A DNA stretch of 64,000 nucleotides. Source: JBPEWY01 sp052032225 (GTDB taxonomy: Bacteria > Bacteroidota > Bacteroidia > Flavobacteriales > Flavobacteriaceae). Shown here piece after piece: positions 52,808-60,290 of this stretch. The notes under the pieces are model-generated. The model saw only the letters and a list, made by a program, of their open reading frames with translations, did no database searches and was not told the DNA's origin. The DNA lies in contig JBPEWY010000083.1 of assembly GCA_052032225.1 (NCBI GenBank), positions 1 through 64,000 of the forward strand. The letters run 5' to 3'. The translations under genes and the position numbers were made by a program. Each line of letters begins with the position of its first letter. The first letter of the stretch is position 1.

Positions 52808-53440
52808 TTATAAATTATTTTTTAGTTGATGCATAAACCGTTTTAGTAAATGCAGTTTTTTTAAGCCGGGAATACTTTCAAACTGACTATTAATATCTAC
52901 AGCATAGCAATATTTTGCAGCAGGTAATTTTTTAAACTTTGTAAGTTCATTAATATGTTCAAGGCCAATACCGCCACTTAAAAAGTAAGGCTTGTTAGCG
53001 GTATAATTTTCAAGTAAGTTCCAATTAAAAGTTATTCCGTTACCCCCTGGAAGTTTGCCTTTAGTGTCAAAAAGATAAAAGTCAACAACCGCTTTGTAAG
53101 GCTCAACAATATTAAAGTTAAAGCTGTTACTAACCCCAAATGCTTTTATAATTTTTAGCTTTGGCATAGTTTTTTTTATTGATTTGCAAAATGCTACAGT
53201 TTCTTCACCATGAAGTTGTACTCCCCATAATGTATTTTCTTTGGCGGTTTGCACAATTTGATCAACAGAAGCATCCACAAAAACACCTATTTTTTTTATT
53301 TGTTTTGGTGTTTTTGGTAATTGTGCAGTAACAGCTCTTGGAGATTTTTTATAGTAAATAAACCCCAAAAAATCTGGTTTTAATGTTGCAATTTTGTTTA
53401 TGTTATCGGGATTTTTCATCCCACAAACTTTAAGCTTCAT
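52808..53440 (-). CDS. trpF: Phosphoribosylanthranilate isomerase
   Basis: A 210-residue TIM-barrel enzyme. The active-site Cys is in LKVCGMKNP, the general acid Asp in FLFDTKGKLPGGNGITFNW, and LSGGIGLEHI forms the phosphate site. It catalyses the Amadori rearrangement of phosphoribosylanthranilate. It overlaps the end of trpC by 11 nt, which implies coupling; trpC and trpF are separate genes, unlike the fused enterobacterial gene. Confidence 0.95.
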   Translation of the reverse strand: MKLKVCGMKNPDNINKIATLKPDFLGFIYYKKSPRAVTAQLPKTPKQIKKIGVFVDASVDQIVQTAKENTLWGVQLHGEETVAFCKSIKKTMPKLKIIKAFGVSNSFNFNIVEPYKAVVDFYLFDTKGKLPGGNGITFNWNLLENYTANKPYFLSGGIGLEHINELTKFKKLPAAKYCYAVDINSQFESIPGLKKLHLLKRFMHQLKNNL

Positions 53441-54224
53441 GGGGATTAATTTTATTGATAAAGTTTTGTACGGCTTTAACCGTATTGTCTTGTTTCATAA
53501 AATGTTCTCCTATTAAAAAGCCGTTATACCCATACGATTTTAAGAGGTTCACATTTTCTGGGTTGCTAATACCACTTTCAGATATTTTAATAAAAGAATC
53601 GGGTATTATTTTACTTAGGTTTATGCTTGTTTGTATATTGGTTTTAAACGATTTTAAATCACGATTGTTCACGCCAATTATATCTATATTGGTTAGGTTG
53701 GTTTTTTGTAAATCGGTTTCATCATGTATTTCTAATAAAACTTCAAGTTGTAGTTGTTTGGCTACCTCAGAAAGTGCTGTAATTTGTTGTTTGGTTAAGC
53801 AGGCAGCAATCAATAAAATTACATCGGCTCCGAGAGCTTTAGCTTCTAATATTTGAAACTCATCTATAATAAAATCCTTACGAAGTAAAGGTAGGTTTGT
53901 TGTGGATCGAGCCAATAAAAAATCATCAGCAGATCCACCAAAATAATTAGTGTCAGTAAGCACAGACATCCCAGTAGCACCGCCAATTTCATATGCATTT
54001 GCTACCTTAATTACAGAAGCTTTTTGATTAATATTATCTTTAGAGGGGGAACGTCTTTTAAACTCTGCTATAATCCCACTACTACTTTTTGCTAATTGCT
54101 CTTTTAGCGATATAGTTTGTTTGCTAAATAGTTTAGCATTTTCTAGTTGTTTTATAACAATAACTTGCTTTTTTAAAGCTACTTCTTGTTGTTTATAGGC
54201 AATTATTTGTTGTAAAATTGTCAT
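53430..54224 (-). CDS. trpC: Indole-3-glycerol phosphate synthase
   Basis: A 264-residue TIM barrel with IIAEFKRRSPSK, the general acid Lys in PLLRKDFIIDEFQI, IIGVNNRDLKSF and the end motifs ISESGISNPE and GFLIGEHFMK. It closes the indole ring from CdRP. The gene follows trpD by 8 nt. Confidence 0.96.
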   Translation of the reverse strand: MTILQQIIAYKQQEVALKKQVIVIKQLENAKLFSKQTISLKEQLAKSSSGIIAEFKRRSPSKDNINQKASVIKVANAYEIGGATGMSVLTDTNYFGGSADDFLLARSTTNLPLLRKDFIIDEFQILEAKALGADVILLIAACLTKQQITALSEVAKQLQLEVLLEIHDETDLQKTNLTNIDIIGVNNRDLKSFKTNIQTSINLSKIIPDSFIKISESGISNPENVNLLKSYGYNGFLIGEHFMKQDNTVKAVQNFINKINPHEA

Positions 54225-54232
54225 AGAAATTA

Positions 54233-55225
54233 TTAATTACAAATGGCTAACATTTTTTTAAATGCATTCAAAGCATTTTTGCTTTGTAACGATTCTTGAG
54301 CTAGTTGGTATGCATGATCTAATGCTATATGCTTTGCTGTGGCGATGGCAAGTGCTGCATTTGCACAAACAACTTTAGTTTGGGCTTCTGTGCCTTCTGC
54401 ATGTAATACAGCAGAGAAAATTTTAGCAGCATCTTTTACAGTATTTCCCCCAAAAAGATCTTGTGGTGTTATGGTATTTGTTTTAAAATTTTTTGCAGAC
54501 AATACTGTTTCGGCTGTATTACTTATAATTTTAGCGTTTCCGGTTAACGAAAGTTCATCATAACCTTGCAAATCATGTAAAATAGTATAGCTTTTATTTG
54601 TTTGTTGGTATAAATAACTATAAACTCTTGCCAGCTCTAAGTTAAACACGCCCACCATTTGATTAGCAGGAAAAGAAGGGTTTACCATCGGGCCAAGCAT
54701 ATTAAAAAAAGTCTTAACGCCTAACTCTTTCCTTATGGGAGCTACCTGTTTCATGGCAGGATGAAATAAAGGAGCATGTAGCACACAAATGTTGGCTTCT
54801 TCTAAACACTTTTTTAACTTAGATGTATTGTTTGTAAAGTTAACTCCTAAATATTCTAATACATTTGATGACCCGCTTACAGACGATACTCCGTAATTAC
54901 CATGTTTAGCAACTTTTATACCGGTTCCGGCAACTATAAATGAAGCAAGGGTAGAAATGTTAAAAGTGTTTTTGCCATCACCTCCTGTACCACAAAGGTC
55001 TATTGTGTTATACTCAGAAAAATCTACATGAATACACATTTCTAGCAAAGCATCTCTAAAACCCTGAAGCTCTTGTAGCGTTATGCTACGCATCATATAA
55101 ACAGTTAAAAAAGCAGCTACTTGGCTTGCATTAAAATTCCCTTTTGCAATCTCTATCAACGTATTTTTTGCTTCTTCTGCAGATATGCTTTCGTAATTAA
55201 TCAGTCTGTTTAATATATCTTTCAT
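54233..55225 (-). CDS. trpD: Anthranilate phosphoribosyltransferase
   Basis: A 330-residue enzyme starting at ATG 55225 (MKDILNRLINYESIS); the longer frame would run into trpG. DLCGTGGDGKNTFNIST is the PRPP-binding signature and KHGNYGVSSVSGSSNVLEYLG binds anthranilate. Later, RKELGVKTFFNMLGPMVNP is canonical. It joins anthranilate and PRPP. The gene follows trpG by 11 nt. Confidence 0.96.
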   Translation of the reverse strand: MKDILNRLINYESISAEEAKNTLIEIAKGNFNASQVAAFLTVYMMRSITLQELQGFRDALLEMCIHVDFSEYNTIDLCGTGGDGKNTFNISTLASFIVAGTGIKVAKHGNYGVSSVSGSSNVLEYLGVNFTNNTSKLKKCLEEANICVLHAPLFHPAMKQVAPIRKELGVKTFFNMLGPMVNPSFPANQMVGVFNLELARVYSYLYQQTNKSYTILHDLQGYDELSLTGNAKIISNTAETVLSAKNFKTNTITPQDLFGGNTVKDAAKIFSAVLHAEGTEAQTKVVCANAALAIATAKHIALDHAYQLAQESLQSKNALNAFKKMLAICN

Positions 55226-55236
55226 AAAACCAATTT

Positions 55237-55800
55237 TTAGTGGTTTACCCAGTTTTCTAATATTTGTTTTCCTAAAGGGGTTAAAACAGATTCTGGGTGA
55301 TATTGCACACCACAAACATCATATTCTTTGTGTCTTAAAGACATTAATTCTCCGTTTTCATCAAAGGAGGTTGCAATTAAGTTTTCAGGTAATTTTTTAT
55401 CAACTACCCACGAGTGATATCTGCCTACTTCAAAAGTTTTAGGTAGGTTGGTAAAAAGCACATCGTTTTTAGTGCAGGTTACTGTGGTGGCAACACCATG
55501 ATAAACGGTAGATAGATTAATTAACTTACCTCCAAAAACTTCGGCTATTGCTTGCATTCCTAGGCATACACCAAAAATACTTTTAGTTGGAGCGTATTTG
55601 GCAATAATTTGTTTTAACAAGCCGGCTTCGTCCGGTATTCCGGGTCCCGGAGATAGTATAATTTTGTTAAACGAAGCTACATCTTGCAATGAAAGCTCGT
55701 TATTTCGCTTTACGGTAACATCACAATTTAATTCTTCTAAATAATGTACTAGGTTATAGGTAAAGCTATCGTAATTATCTATCATTAAAACTTTTTTCAT
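55237..55800 (-). CDS. trpG: Anthranilate synthase component II (glutamine amidotransferase)
   Basis: A 187-residue class I glutamine amidotransferase. The nucleophile is Cys79 in FGVCLGMQAIAEVFGG; the His-Glu pair is in VQYHPESVLTPLG; the oxyanion region is LSPGPGIPDEAG. It supplies ammonia to TrpE. TrpG is often shared with folate PabA, and no dedicated pabA is seen in this window. The gene follows trpE by 5 nt. Confidence 0.93.
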   Translation of the reverse strand: MKKVLMIDNYDSFTYNLVHYLEELNCDVTVKRNNELSLQDVASFNKIILSPGPGIPDEAGLLKQIIAKYAPTKSIFGVCLGMQAIAEVFGGKLINLSTVYHGVATTVTCTKNDVLFTNLPKTFEVGRYHSWVVDKKLPENLIATSFDENGELMSLRHKEYDVCGVQYHPESVLTPLGKQILENWVNH

Positions 55801-55805
55801 TTGCT

Positions 55806-57209
55806 TTAAATGGTTTCTGCCATTTTTATGGCTGTTGTTAATGCTTTTAATTTGTTATAAACCTCTTGGTTTTCGTTTTCAGGTTTAGACTTAGATACTA
55901 TACCGGCACCAGCCTGGTAATACAGCGTGTGGTTTTTGCTTAAAAAAGTTCTAATCATTATTGCATGATTAAAGTTTCCGTTAAAATCCATAAAACCAAT
56001 AGCGCCACCATAAAATTCTCTGTTGGTAGGTTCGTACTGTTCTATAAGTTGCAAGGCTTTATATTTTGGAGCTCCGCTTAGCGTTCCTGCCGGAAAAGTA
56101 TTAGCAACTATTTGCATTGTTTTGGTATCTGGTTTTTTTTGCCCAACCACTTTAGAAACCAAGTGAATAACATGCGAAAAAAACTGAAGTTCTTTATAGG
56201 TTTCTACTTTTACATTGGTGCCATTTCGGCTTAAATCGTTTCTTGCTAAATCTACCAGCATTACATGTTCTGCATTTTCTTTAGGATCTGCAAAAAGCTT
56301 TTTTGCGGTAATAGCATCTTCTTCATCATTACCGGTACGTTTAAAGGTTCCGGCAATAGGGTGTATTTCTGTTTTATTATTTTTAACTACGAGTTGCGCC
56401 TCTGGCGATGAGCCAAATATTTTAAAAGAGCCATAATCAAAATAAAAAAGATATGGCGATGGATTTATGCTTCTTAAGGCTCTGTAAACGTTAAACTCAT
56501 CTCCTTTAAAAGCCTGTGCAAATCTTCTTGATAATACAAGCTGAAATACATCACCTCTAAAACAATGTTCTTTGGCTTTTACAACTAGATCTTTGTAAGC
56601 ATTGTCGCTTAAATTAGAAACCGGATTGCCATCAGTAAAAAAAGGATAGGAAGCATAGTTTTTAGCATTAATAACATGCAATATTTCTTGAATGTTTTCT
56701 TTGGTATTAAAATCATGCGAAAAAATATAGGCTTCGTTATTAAAATGGTTTATGGCAATAATGTTTTTATAAACCGCATAATAAATTTCGGGAATATTAA
56801 CCGATTGTGGTTTAGAGGAAATTGATACACTTTCAAAATACTTAATGGCATCATAAGCAACAAAACCAAAAAGCCCATTAGTTATAAACTTAAAAGTATG
56901 ATTAGATGTGCTGCTAAAACACTCGGAAAATTGGTGTATTTGGTTTATAACTTCACTTGTGTTTTTAATTTCTTGTTGCTGTTTTACACCATCTGGGAAT
57001 AAACATTCTATAGTGTTGTTTTCTACTTTTATGTGTGCAATAGGGTTAAAACACACATACGAAAAACTGTTTTGATTGGCATGATAATCACTACTCTCCA
57101 GTAGTAAGCTATTGGGGTACTTATCTCTTAGTTTAAGATATAAGTTTACAGGTGTAATAGTATCTGCTATAATTTTTTTATACGATGTTTTTAAAACGTA
57201 TTTTTTCAT
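55806..57209 (-). CDS. trpE: Anthranilate synthase component I
   Basis: A 467-residue chorismate-utilising enzyme. The N-terminal part carries LLES, ten residues, then Ser (LLESSDYHANQNSFS), the LLESx10S motif tied to feedback inhibition by tryptophan. Catalytic landmarks are FQLVLSRRFAQAF, GSSPEAQLVV, PIAGTFKRTGN, DLARNDLSRNG and GTLSGAPKYKA. It makes anthranilate from chorismate with TrpG. Expression is probably set by the attenuator directly upstream, so the enzyme looks controlled at two levels. Confidence 0.96.
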   Translation of the reverse strand: MKKYVLKTSYKKIIADTITPVNLYLKLRDKYPNSLLLESSDYHANQNSFSYVCFNPIAHIKVENNTIECLFPDGVKQQQEIKNTSEVINQIHQFSECFSSTSNHTFKFITNGLFGFVAYDAIKYFESVSISSKPQSVNIPEIYYAVYKNIIAINHFNNEAYIFSHDFNTKENIQEILHVINAKNYASYPFFTDGNPVSNLSDNAYKDLVVKAKEHCFRGDVFQLVLSRRFAQAFKGDEFNVYRALRSINPSPYLFYFDYGSFKIFGSSPEAQLVVKNNKTEIHPIAGTFKRTGNDEEDAITAKKLFADPKENAEHVMLVDLARNDLSRNGTNVKVETYKELQFFSHVIHLVSKVVGQKKPDTKTMQIVANTFPAGTLSGAPKYKALQLIEQYEPTNREFYGGAIGFMDFNGNFNHAIMIRTFLSKNHTLYYQAGAGIVSKSKPENENQEVYNKLKALTTAIKMAETI

Positions 57210-57242
57210 ACAGTTTTACAAGATTAGTGAGTTATAAAAAAC

Positions 57243-57279
57243 AAAAAAGGCTTGTCGTGAATTGCGACAAGCCTTTTTT
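57243..57279 (-). terminator. trp operon attenuator (terminator hairpin)
   Basis: On the minus strand AAAAAAGGCTTGTCG pairs perfectly (15 bp including the A/T tract) with CGACAAGCCTTTTTT around a 7-nt loop, then T's. It sits between the trpL stop (57302) and the trpE start (57209). The loop and 3' arm include TTCACGAC (57254-57261), which is complementary to GTCGTGAA in the last codons of trpL, so an alternative antiterminator can form. Confidence 0.88.
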
Positions 57280-57301
57280 GCATTACATACATACAAGGGT
57301 G

Positions 57302-57364
57302 CTACTTCACGACGTTAAACGCGAGTTTAAACCACCACCAAGTATGTACAAATATGTTCTTCAT
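57302..57364 (-). CDS. trpL: trp leader peptide with three consecutive Trp codons
   Basis: A 20-residue ORF starting at the ATG complementary to 57362-57364 and ending at TAG. It reads MKNIFVHTWWWFKLAFNVVK. The three TGG codons are at 57332-57340. It is placed between a consensus promoter and the attenuator hairpin. The most likely role is to sense charged tRNA-Trp: ribosome stalling at the Trp codons leaves the last codons free to form the antiterminator, whereas reaching the stop covers them and lets the terminator fold. A short TTAAAC/GTTTAA hairpin just after the Trp codons could act as a pause structure. Confidence 0.88.
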   Translation of the reverse strand: MKNIFVHTWWWFKLAFNVVK

Positions 57365-57376
57365 AGTTTATGGTAT

Positions 57377-57406
57377 CAAATATATAAAGCTTGTTGTAAA
57401 ATACAA
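57377..57406 (-). promoter_or_regulatory. Promoter of the trp operon
   Basis: On the minus strand TTG (57404-57406, in CATTTG) is followed after exactly 19 nt by TATATTTG (57377-57384), a perfect Bacteroidota match. The expected start point lies about 5-7 nt before the trpL ATG, so the leader would have a very short 5' untranslated region. Confidence 0.75.
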
Positions 57407-57426
57407 ATGAAAAAGTGTATAAAAAT

Positions 57427-57453
57427 AAAAAGCGCTGTATTGCAGCGCTTTTT
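57427..57453 (-). terminator. Terminator of the marR-yceI transcript
   Basis: AAAAAGCGCTG (57427-57437) and CAGCGCTTTTT (57443-57453) form an 11-bp stem, followed on the minus strand by more T's. It separates the YceI gene from the trp promoter. Confidence 0.82.
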
Positions 57454-57480
57454 AACTATTAATCAAAAAAATATGATGTG

Positions 57481-58059
57481 TTAAAATACTAAATCTACAA
57501 CTAAATCAAACTCATCGTAGATGGTTTTATCGCCAAGGTTATCAAAAAAACTTCCGGAACCATATCTAACATCGTACAGAGAACGATCTACTTTTACATT
57601 TGCAGTTGCTTTACTTCCGTAAATAGACATTGGAAAAGTAACGGTGTTAGTTTTACCTTTTATGGTTAGGTTGCCGGTTACTTGGTATGAGTTTTTTCCG
57701 GTTTGTTTAACGTTGGTAAACTCTAAAGTAGCAGTTGGGTGATTATCAACACCAAAAAAGTCATCAGACTTTAAGTGTTTTTCAAGCTTAGTTTTGTATT
57801 CACCGCTTAAATCATCAGATGTAATGCTGGTCATATCTACAGTAAAGTAGCCATCAACTAATTTATTGTTATCAAATTCCAGCCAACCTTCTTTTAAAGT
57901 TACAGTGCCGTAGTGAGAACCAGTAACTTTATAACCTTTCCAAACAACTTTACTTTCTGTTGTTTTAACTTGTTTCTTGTCGGTTTCAATTGTTGTAAAA
58001 GCCGAAGTAAAAAATACTACTACTAAAGCTAATACAGATGTAACTACATTTTTTTTCAT
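57481..58059 (-). CDS. Secreted YceI family protein
   Basis: A 192-residue lipocalin-like protein with signal peptide MKKNVVTSVLALVVVFFTSAF. SKVVWKGYKVTGSHYGTV, VDMTSITSDDLSGEYKTKLE and HLKSDDFFGVDNHPTATLEF are YceI landmarks. YceI proteins bind isoprenoid chains such as polyprenols or quinones in the periplasm. The gene follows the MarR regulator by 23 nt, a frequent pairing in flavobacteria, so it is the likely regulatory target. Confidence 0.92.
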   Translation of the reverse strand: MKKNVVTSVLALVVVFFTSAFTTIETDKKQVKTTESKVVWKGYKVTGSHYGTVTLKEGWLEFDNNKLVDGYFTVDMTSITSDDLSGEYKTKLEKHLKSDDFFGVDNHPTATLEFTNVKQTGKNSYQVTGNLTIKGKTNTVTFPMSIYGSKATANVKVDRSLYDVRYGSGSFFDNLGDKTIYDEFDLVVDLVF

Positions 58060-58082
58060 GATATTAATTAATTTTTAAGGGT

Positions 58083-58532
58083 TTAACTTCTAATTAGTTC
58101 TAAATAATTATTAAGGGTATTAATTTGCTCAGAGTTTAATTTGCCGAGCAATTTTTTTTCTTGTGCCGTTATTTCAGGGTCTATTTTTTTTAAAAGGTTT
58201 AGTCCGTTTTCGGTTATAAAAATTTCAATTTTCCGTCTGTTTTCTTTACAAGTATTTCGTTTTACCAATCCTTTGTCAATTAACTTATCTACCAATCGGG
58301 TAGTATTACTCATTTTATTAATCATACGTTCTTGTATGGTAAATAAGTTTGCAGGTTCACCTTTTTGACCTCGTAAAATTCTTAAAACATTAAATTGTTG
58401 GAGGGTTAAATCAAATGGTTTTAAAACACTTGTAATAGCATCAGATACCATATTTGCTGTATATAAAAGGTTTACTACAGATTTTCTTTCTAATGGCAAC
58501 TGGCTAGTTTTTAATATAGTTTCAATTTTCAT
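58083..58532 (-). CDS. MarR family transcriptional regulator
   Basis: A 149-residue winged-helix protein; ATG 58532 (MKIETILKTSQLP) is used. LTLQQFNVLRILRGQKGEPA leads into the DNA-binding helices ERMINKMSNTTRLVDKLIDKG (landmark NTTRLVDKL), and the wing is VKRNTCKENRRKIEIFIT. MarR proteins are dimeric repressors that respond to small aromatic molecules or oxidants. A 33-bp palindrome covers its start codon and promoter, which points to autoregulation together with yceI. Confidence 0.9.
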   Translation of the reverse strand: MKIETILKTSQLPLERKSVVNLLYTANMVSDAITSVLKPFDLTLQQFNVLRILRGQKGEPANLFTIQERMINKMSNTTRLVDKLIDKGLVKRNTCKENRRKIEIFITENGLNLLKKIDPEITAQEKKLLGKLNSEQINTLNNYLELIRS

Positions 58533-58562
58533 TTGTACCAACAATAATTGTATGTACAAATG
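58530..58562. promoter_or_regulatory. 33-bp operator-like palindrome over the marR start and promoter
   Basis: Outer arms CATTTGTAC (58530-58538) and GTACAAATG (58554-58562) are perfect complements, and an inner ACAAT-A-ATTGT (58541-58551) shares the same centre at 58546. Fourteen of 16 base pairs match. It covers the marR ATG on one side and a minus-strand -7 box TACATTTG (58557-58564) on the other. This is a strong candidate for a MarR dimer site. Confidence 0.7.
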
Positions 58563-58653
58563 TATAAAATTAACATTCACATTCTACATAAAAAGTGATA
58601 ATTTTTTGTTAAAAACTAAGGCTCGCTTTTTAACATCCTATAATTTTATACTC

Positions 58654-59199
58654 ATGAAGCATTTAGTATATTTATTAGTTATAATAGTTTTTATAGGTTG
58701 TAAAGAAGAAAAACAAGAGCAAGTAAAAGATATTGCCTATTCCGTACCTGAGCCTGTAAGGATAATAAAGCAAGATGAAGTTAGTGTTCCGGTTTACGAT
58801 TTTAAGGCTTTGTCTCCATTATTAAATAAAACTGATGATAAAGTTAGAGTAATAAATTTTTGGGCAACTTGGTGTAAACCATGTGTTGCAGAACTTCCAT
58901 ATTTTGAAGCTGTAAACCAAAAGTATAAAAACAAAAATGTAATAGTTATTTTGGTTAGTTTAGATTTTCCGAAAATGGCAGAAACCAAATTAGTGCCTTT
59001 TATAAAAGAAAAGAATATTAAATCGCAAGTAGTATTGTTAGATGACACAAAGCAAAACGAGTGGATTCCGAAAGTATCAGAAAATTGGTCTGGAGCTATA
59101 CCGGCTACCATAATTTATAACAAACATAAACGCTTGTTTTATGAGCGCTCATTTACACAAGAAGAATTAGAAACAGAAATTCAAAAATTTATTAAATAA
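58654..59199 (+). CDS. TlpA-like thioredoxin-fold lipoprotein
   Basis: A 181-residue protein; ATG 58654 starts a lipoprotein signal ending FIGC (Cys16). The redox motif is WATWCKPCVAELPYFE, and the Pro opposite it is in GAIPATIIYN. Such proteins reduce or rearrange disulfides in the periplasm, often for cytochrome c maturation. The gene is divergent from marR, 121 bp apart, and followed by another thioredoxin-like gene 8 nt later. Confidence 0.9.
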   Translation: MKHLVYLLVIIVFIGCKEEKQEQVKDIAYSVPEPVRIIKQDEVSVPVYDFKALSPLLNKTDDKVRVINFWATWCKPCVAELPYFEAVNQKYKNKNVIVILVSLDFPKMAETKLVPFIKEKNIKSQVVLLDDTKQNEWIPKVSENWSGAIPATIIYNKHKRLFYERSFTQEELETEIQKFIK

Positions 59200-59207
59200 A
59201 TACCAAC

Positions 59208-59831
59208 ATGAAAACAATTAAAAGTATTGCATTAGCACTTGTGTTAGTTACTTCTGCAGCATTGGTTAGTTTTACACTAACTAACGAGTATGGCTACAAA
59301 GTAGGCGATAAAGCCACAGATTTTTCGCTTAAAAATATTGATGGCAGTATGGTGTCTTTAAAAGATTTTGAAGACGCAAAAGGATTTTTGGTAATTTTTA
59401 CCTGTAATACGTGTCCGTATGCTGTAGCTTACGAAGACAGAATTATAGCATTAGATAAAAAGTACAAACCCCTTGGAGTTCCGGTAATTGCTATAAACCC
59501 AAATGACCCGGAGGTACAACCCGGGGATAGTTTTGAGAAAATGCAAGAACGAGCAAAAGAAAAAGGGTTTACTTTCCCCTATTTATTAGACGAAGGGCAA
59601 AAAATATATCCGCAATATGGGGCAACCAGAACACCACATGTTTATTTATTACAAAAAACAAAAGAAGGAAATATTGTTAGATACATTGGTGCTATAGACG
59701 ATAACTACCAAGATGCCAGTGCGGTAGAAACAAAGTATGTAGAAAACGCTATAGATGCTATGTTAGCCGGTAAAGAAATTTCGGTTACCAAAACAAAAGC
59801 AATCGGGTGTACCATAAAAACTAAAAAGTAG
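59208..59831 (+). CDS. Secreted thioredoxin-like peroxiredoxin-related protein
   Basis: A 207-residue protein with signal segment MKTIKSIALALVLVTSAALVSF. The AhpC/TSA-type core begins VGDKATDFSLKNIDGS, and the active-site region is TCNTCPYAVAYEDRI, a CxxC variant in a peroxiredoxin-like setting (conserved Thr-x-x-Cys). RTPHVYLLQK provides the cis-Pro. It is co-transcribed with the TlpA-like lipoprotein and may be its redox partner. Its substrate is unknown. Confidence 0.85.
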   Translation: MKTIKSIALALVLVTSAALVSFTLTNEYGYKVGDKATDFSLKNIDGSMVSLKDFEDAKGFLVIFTCNTCPYAVAYEDRIIALDKKYKPLGVPVIAINPNDPEVQPGDSFEKMQERAKEKGFTFPYLLDEGQKIYPQYGATRTPHVYLLQKTKEGNIVRYIGAIDDNYQDASAVETKYVENAIDAMLAGKEISVTKTKAIGCTIKTKK

Positions 59832-59855
59832 TATAATTACCTTAAAAGGCTTCAT

Positions 59856-59863
59856 TATATTTG
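59856..59863 (+). promoter_or_regulatory. -7 box of the rhodanese gene
   Basis: TATATTTG (TAnnTTTG) lies 22 nt before the ATG. No -33 TTG was found at the normal spacing. Confidence 0.45.
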
Positions 59864-59885
59864 CGTTTTTAAATACTAAATTAAA

Positions 59886-60203
59886 ATGGTAGATTTATCG
59901 CAACAAGAGTGGAAAGAGCAATTAGCAAACGATGCTGATGCTGTAATTTTAGATGTTAGAGCTCCACACGAATATGAAGAAGGCTATATTCCTAATGCAA
60001 TAAATATTGATATTTATTTAGGACAAGGATTTATAGATGAATTAGAGAAGTTAGATAAAACAAAAAACTACTATGTGTACTGCAAGTCTGGAGGCCGAAG
60101 CACTCAAGCATGTTTAATAATGAAACAACTTGGTTTTATAAACATGTATAATTTACAAGGAGGTTTCTCTGAATGGCGAGGCGAAGTTGTAGATGCACTT
60201 TAA
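59886..60203 (+). CDS. Rhodanese-like domain protein
   Basis: A 105-residue single-domain rhodanese with DVRAPHEYEEGYIPNAINI and the active-site loop YCKSGGRST, whose Cys would carry the persulfide. NLQGGFSEWRG closes the domain. There is no signal peptide, so it is cytoplasmic. It may transfer sulfur, but the acceptor is unknown. It ends at a strong terminator. Confidence 0.9.
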   Translation: MVDLSQQEWKEQLANDADAVILDVRAPHEYEEGYIPNAINIDIYLGQGFIDELEKLDKTKNYYVYCKSGGRSTQACLIMKQLGFINMYNLQGGFSEWRGEVVDAL

Positions 60204-60224
60204 ATAACAAGACTATAATATGTT

Positions 60225-60256
60225 AAAAAGCGTCAATTTTTTTTGACGCTTTTTTT
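60225..60256 (+). terminator. Terminator of the rhodanese gene
   Basis: AAAAAGCGTCAA pairs with TTGACGCTTTTT around a T-rich loop, followed by T's. Confidence 0.85.
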
Positions 60257-60290
60257 GTGTCTTCTTGAAAATACTTTCTTACATTTAAAA

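Noticed and set aside
57185..57484. Plus-strand ORF of 99 codons across the trp leader
   Set aside because: It runs antisense through the attenuator, leader peptide and two terminators; no family resemblance.
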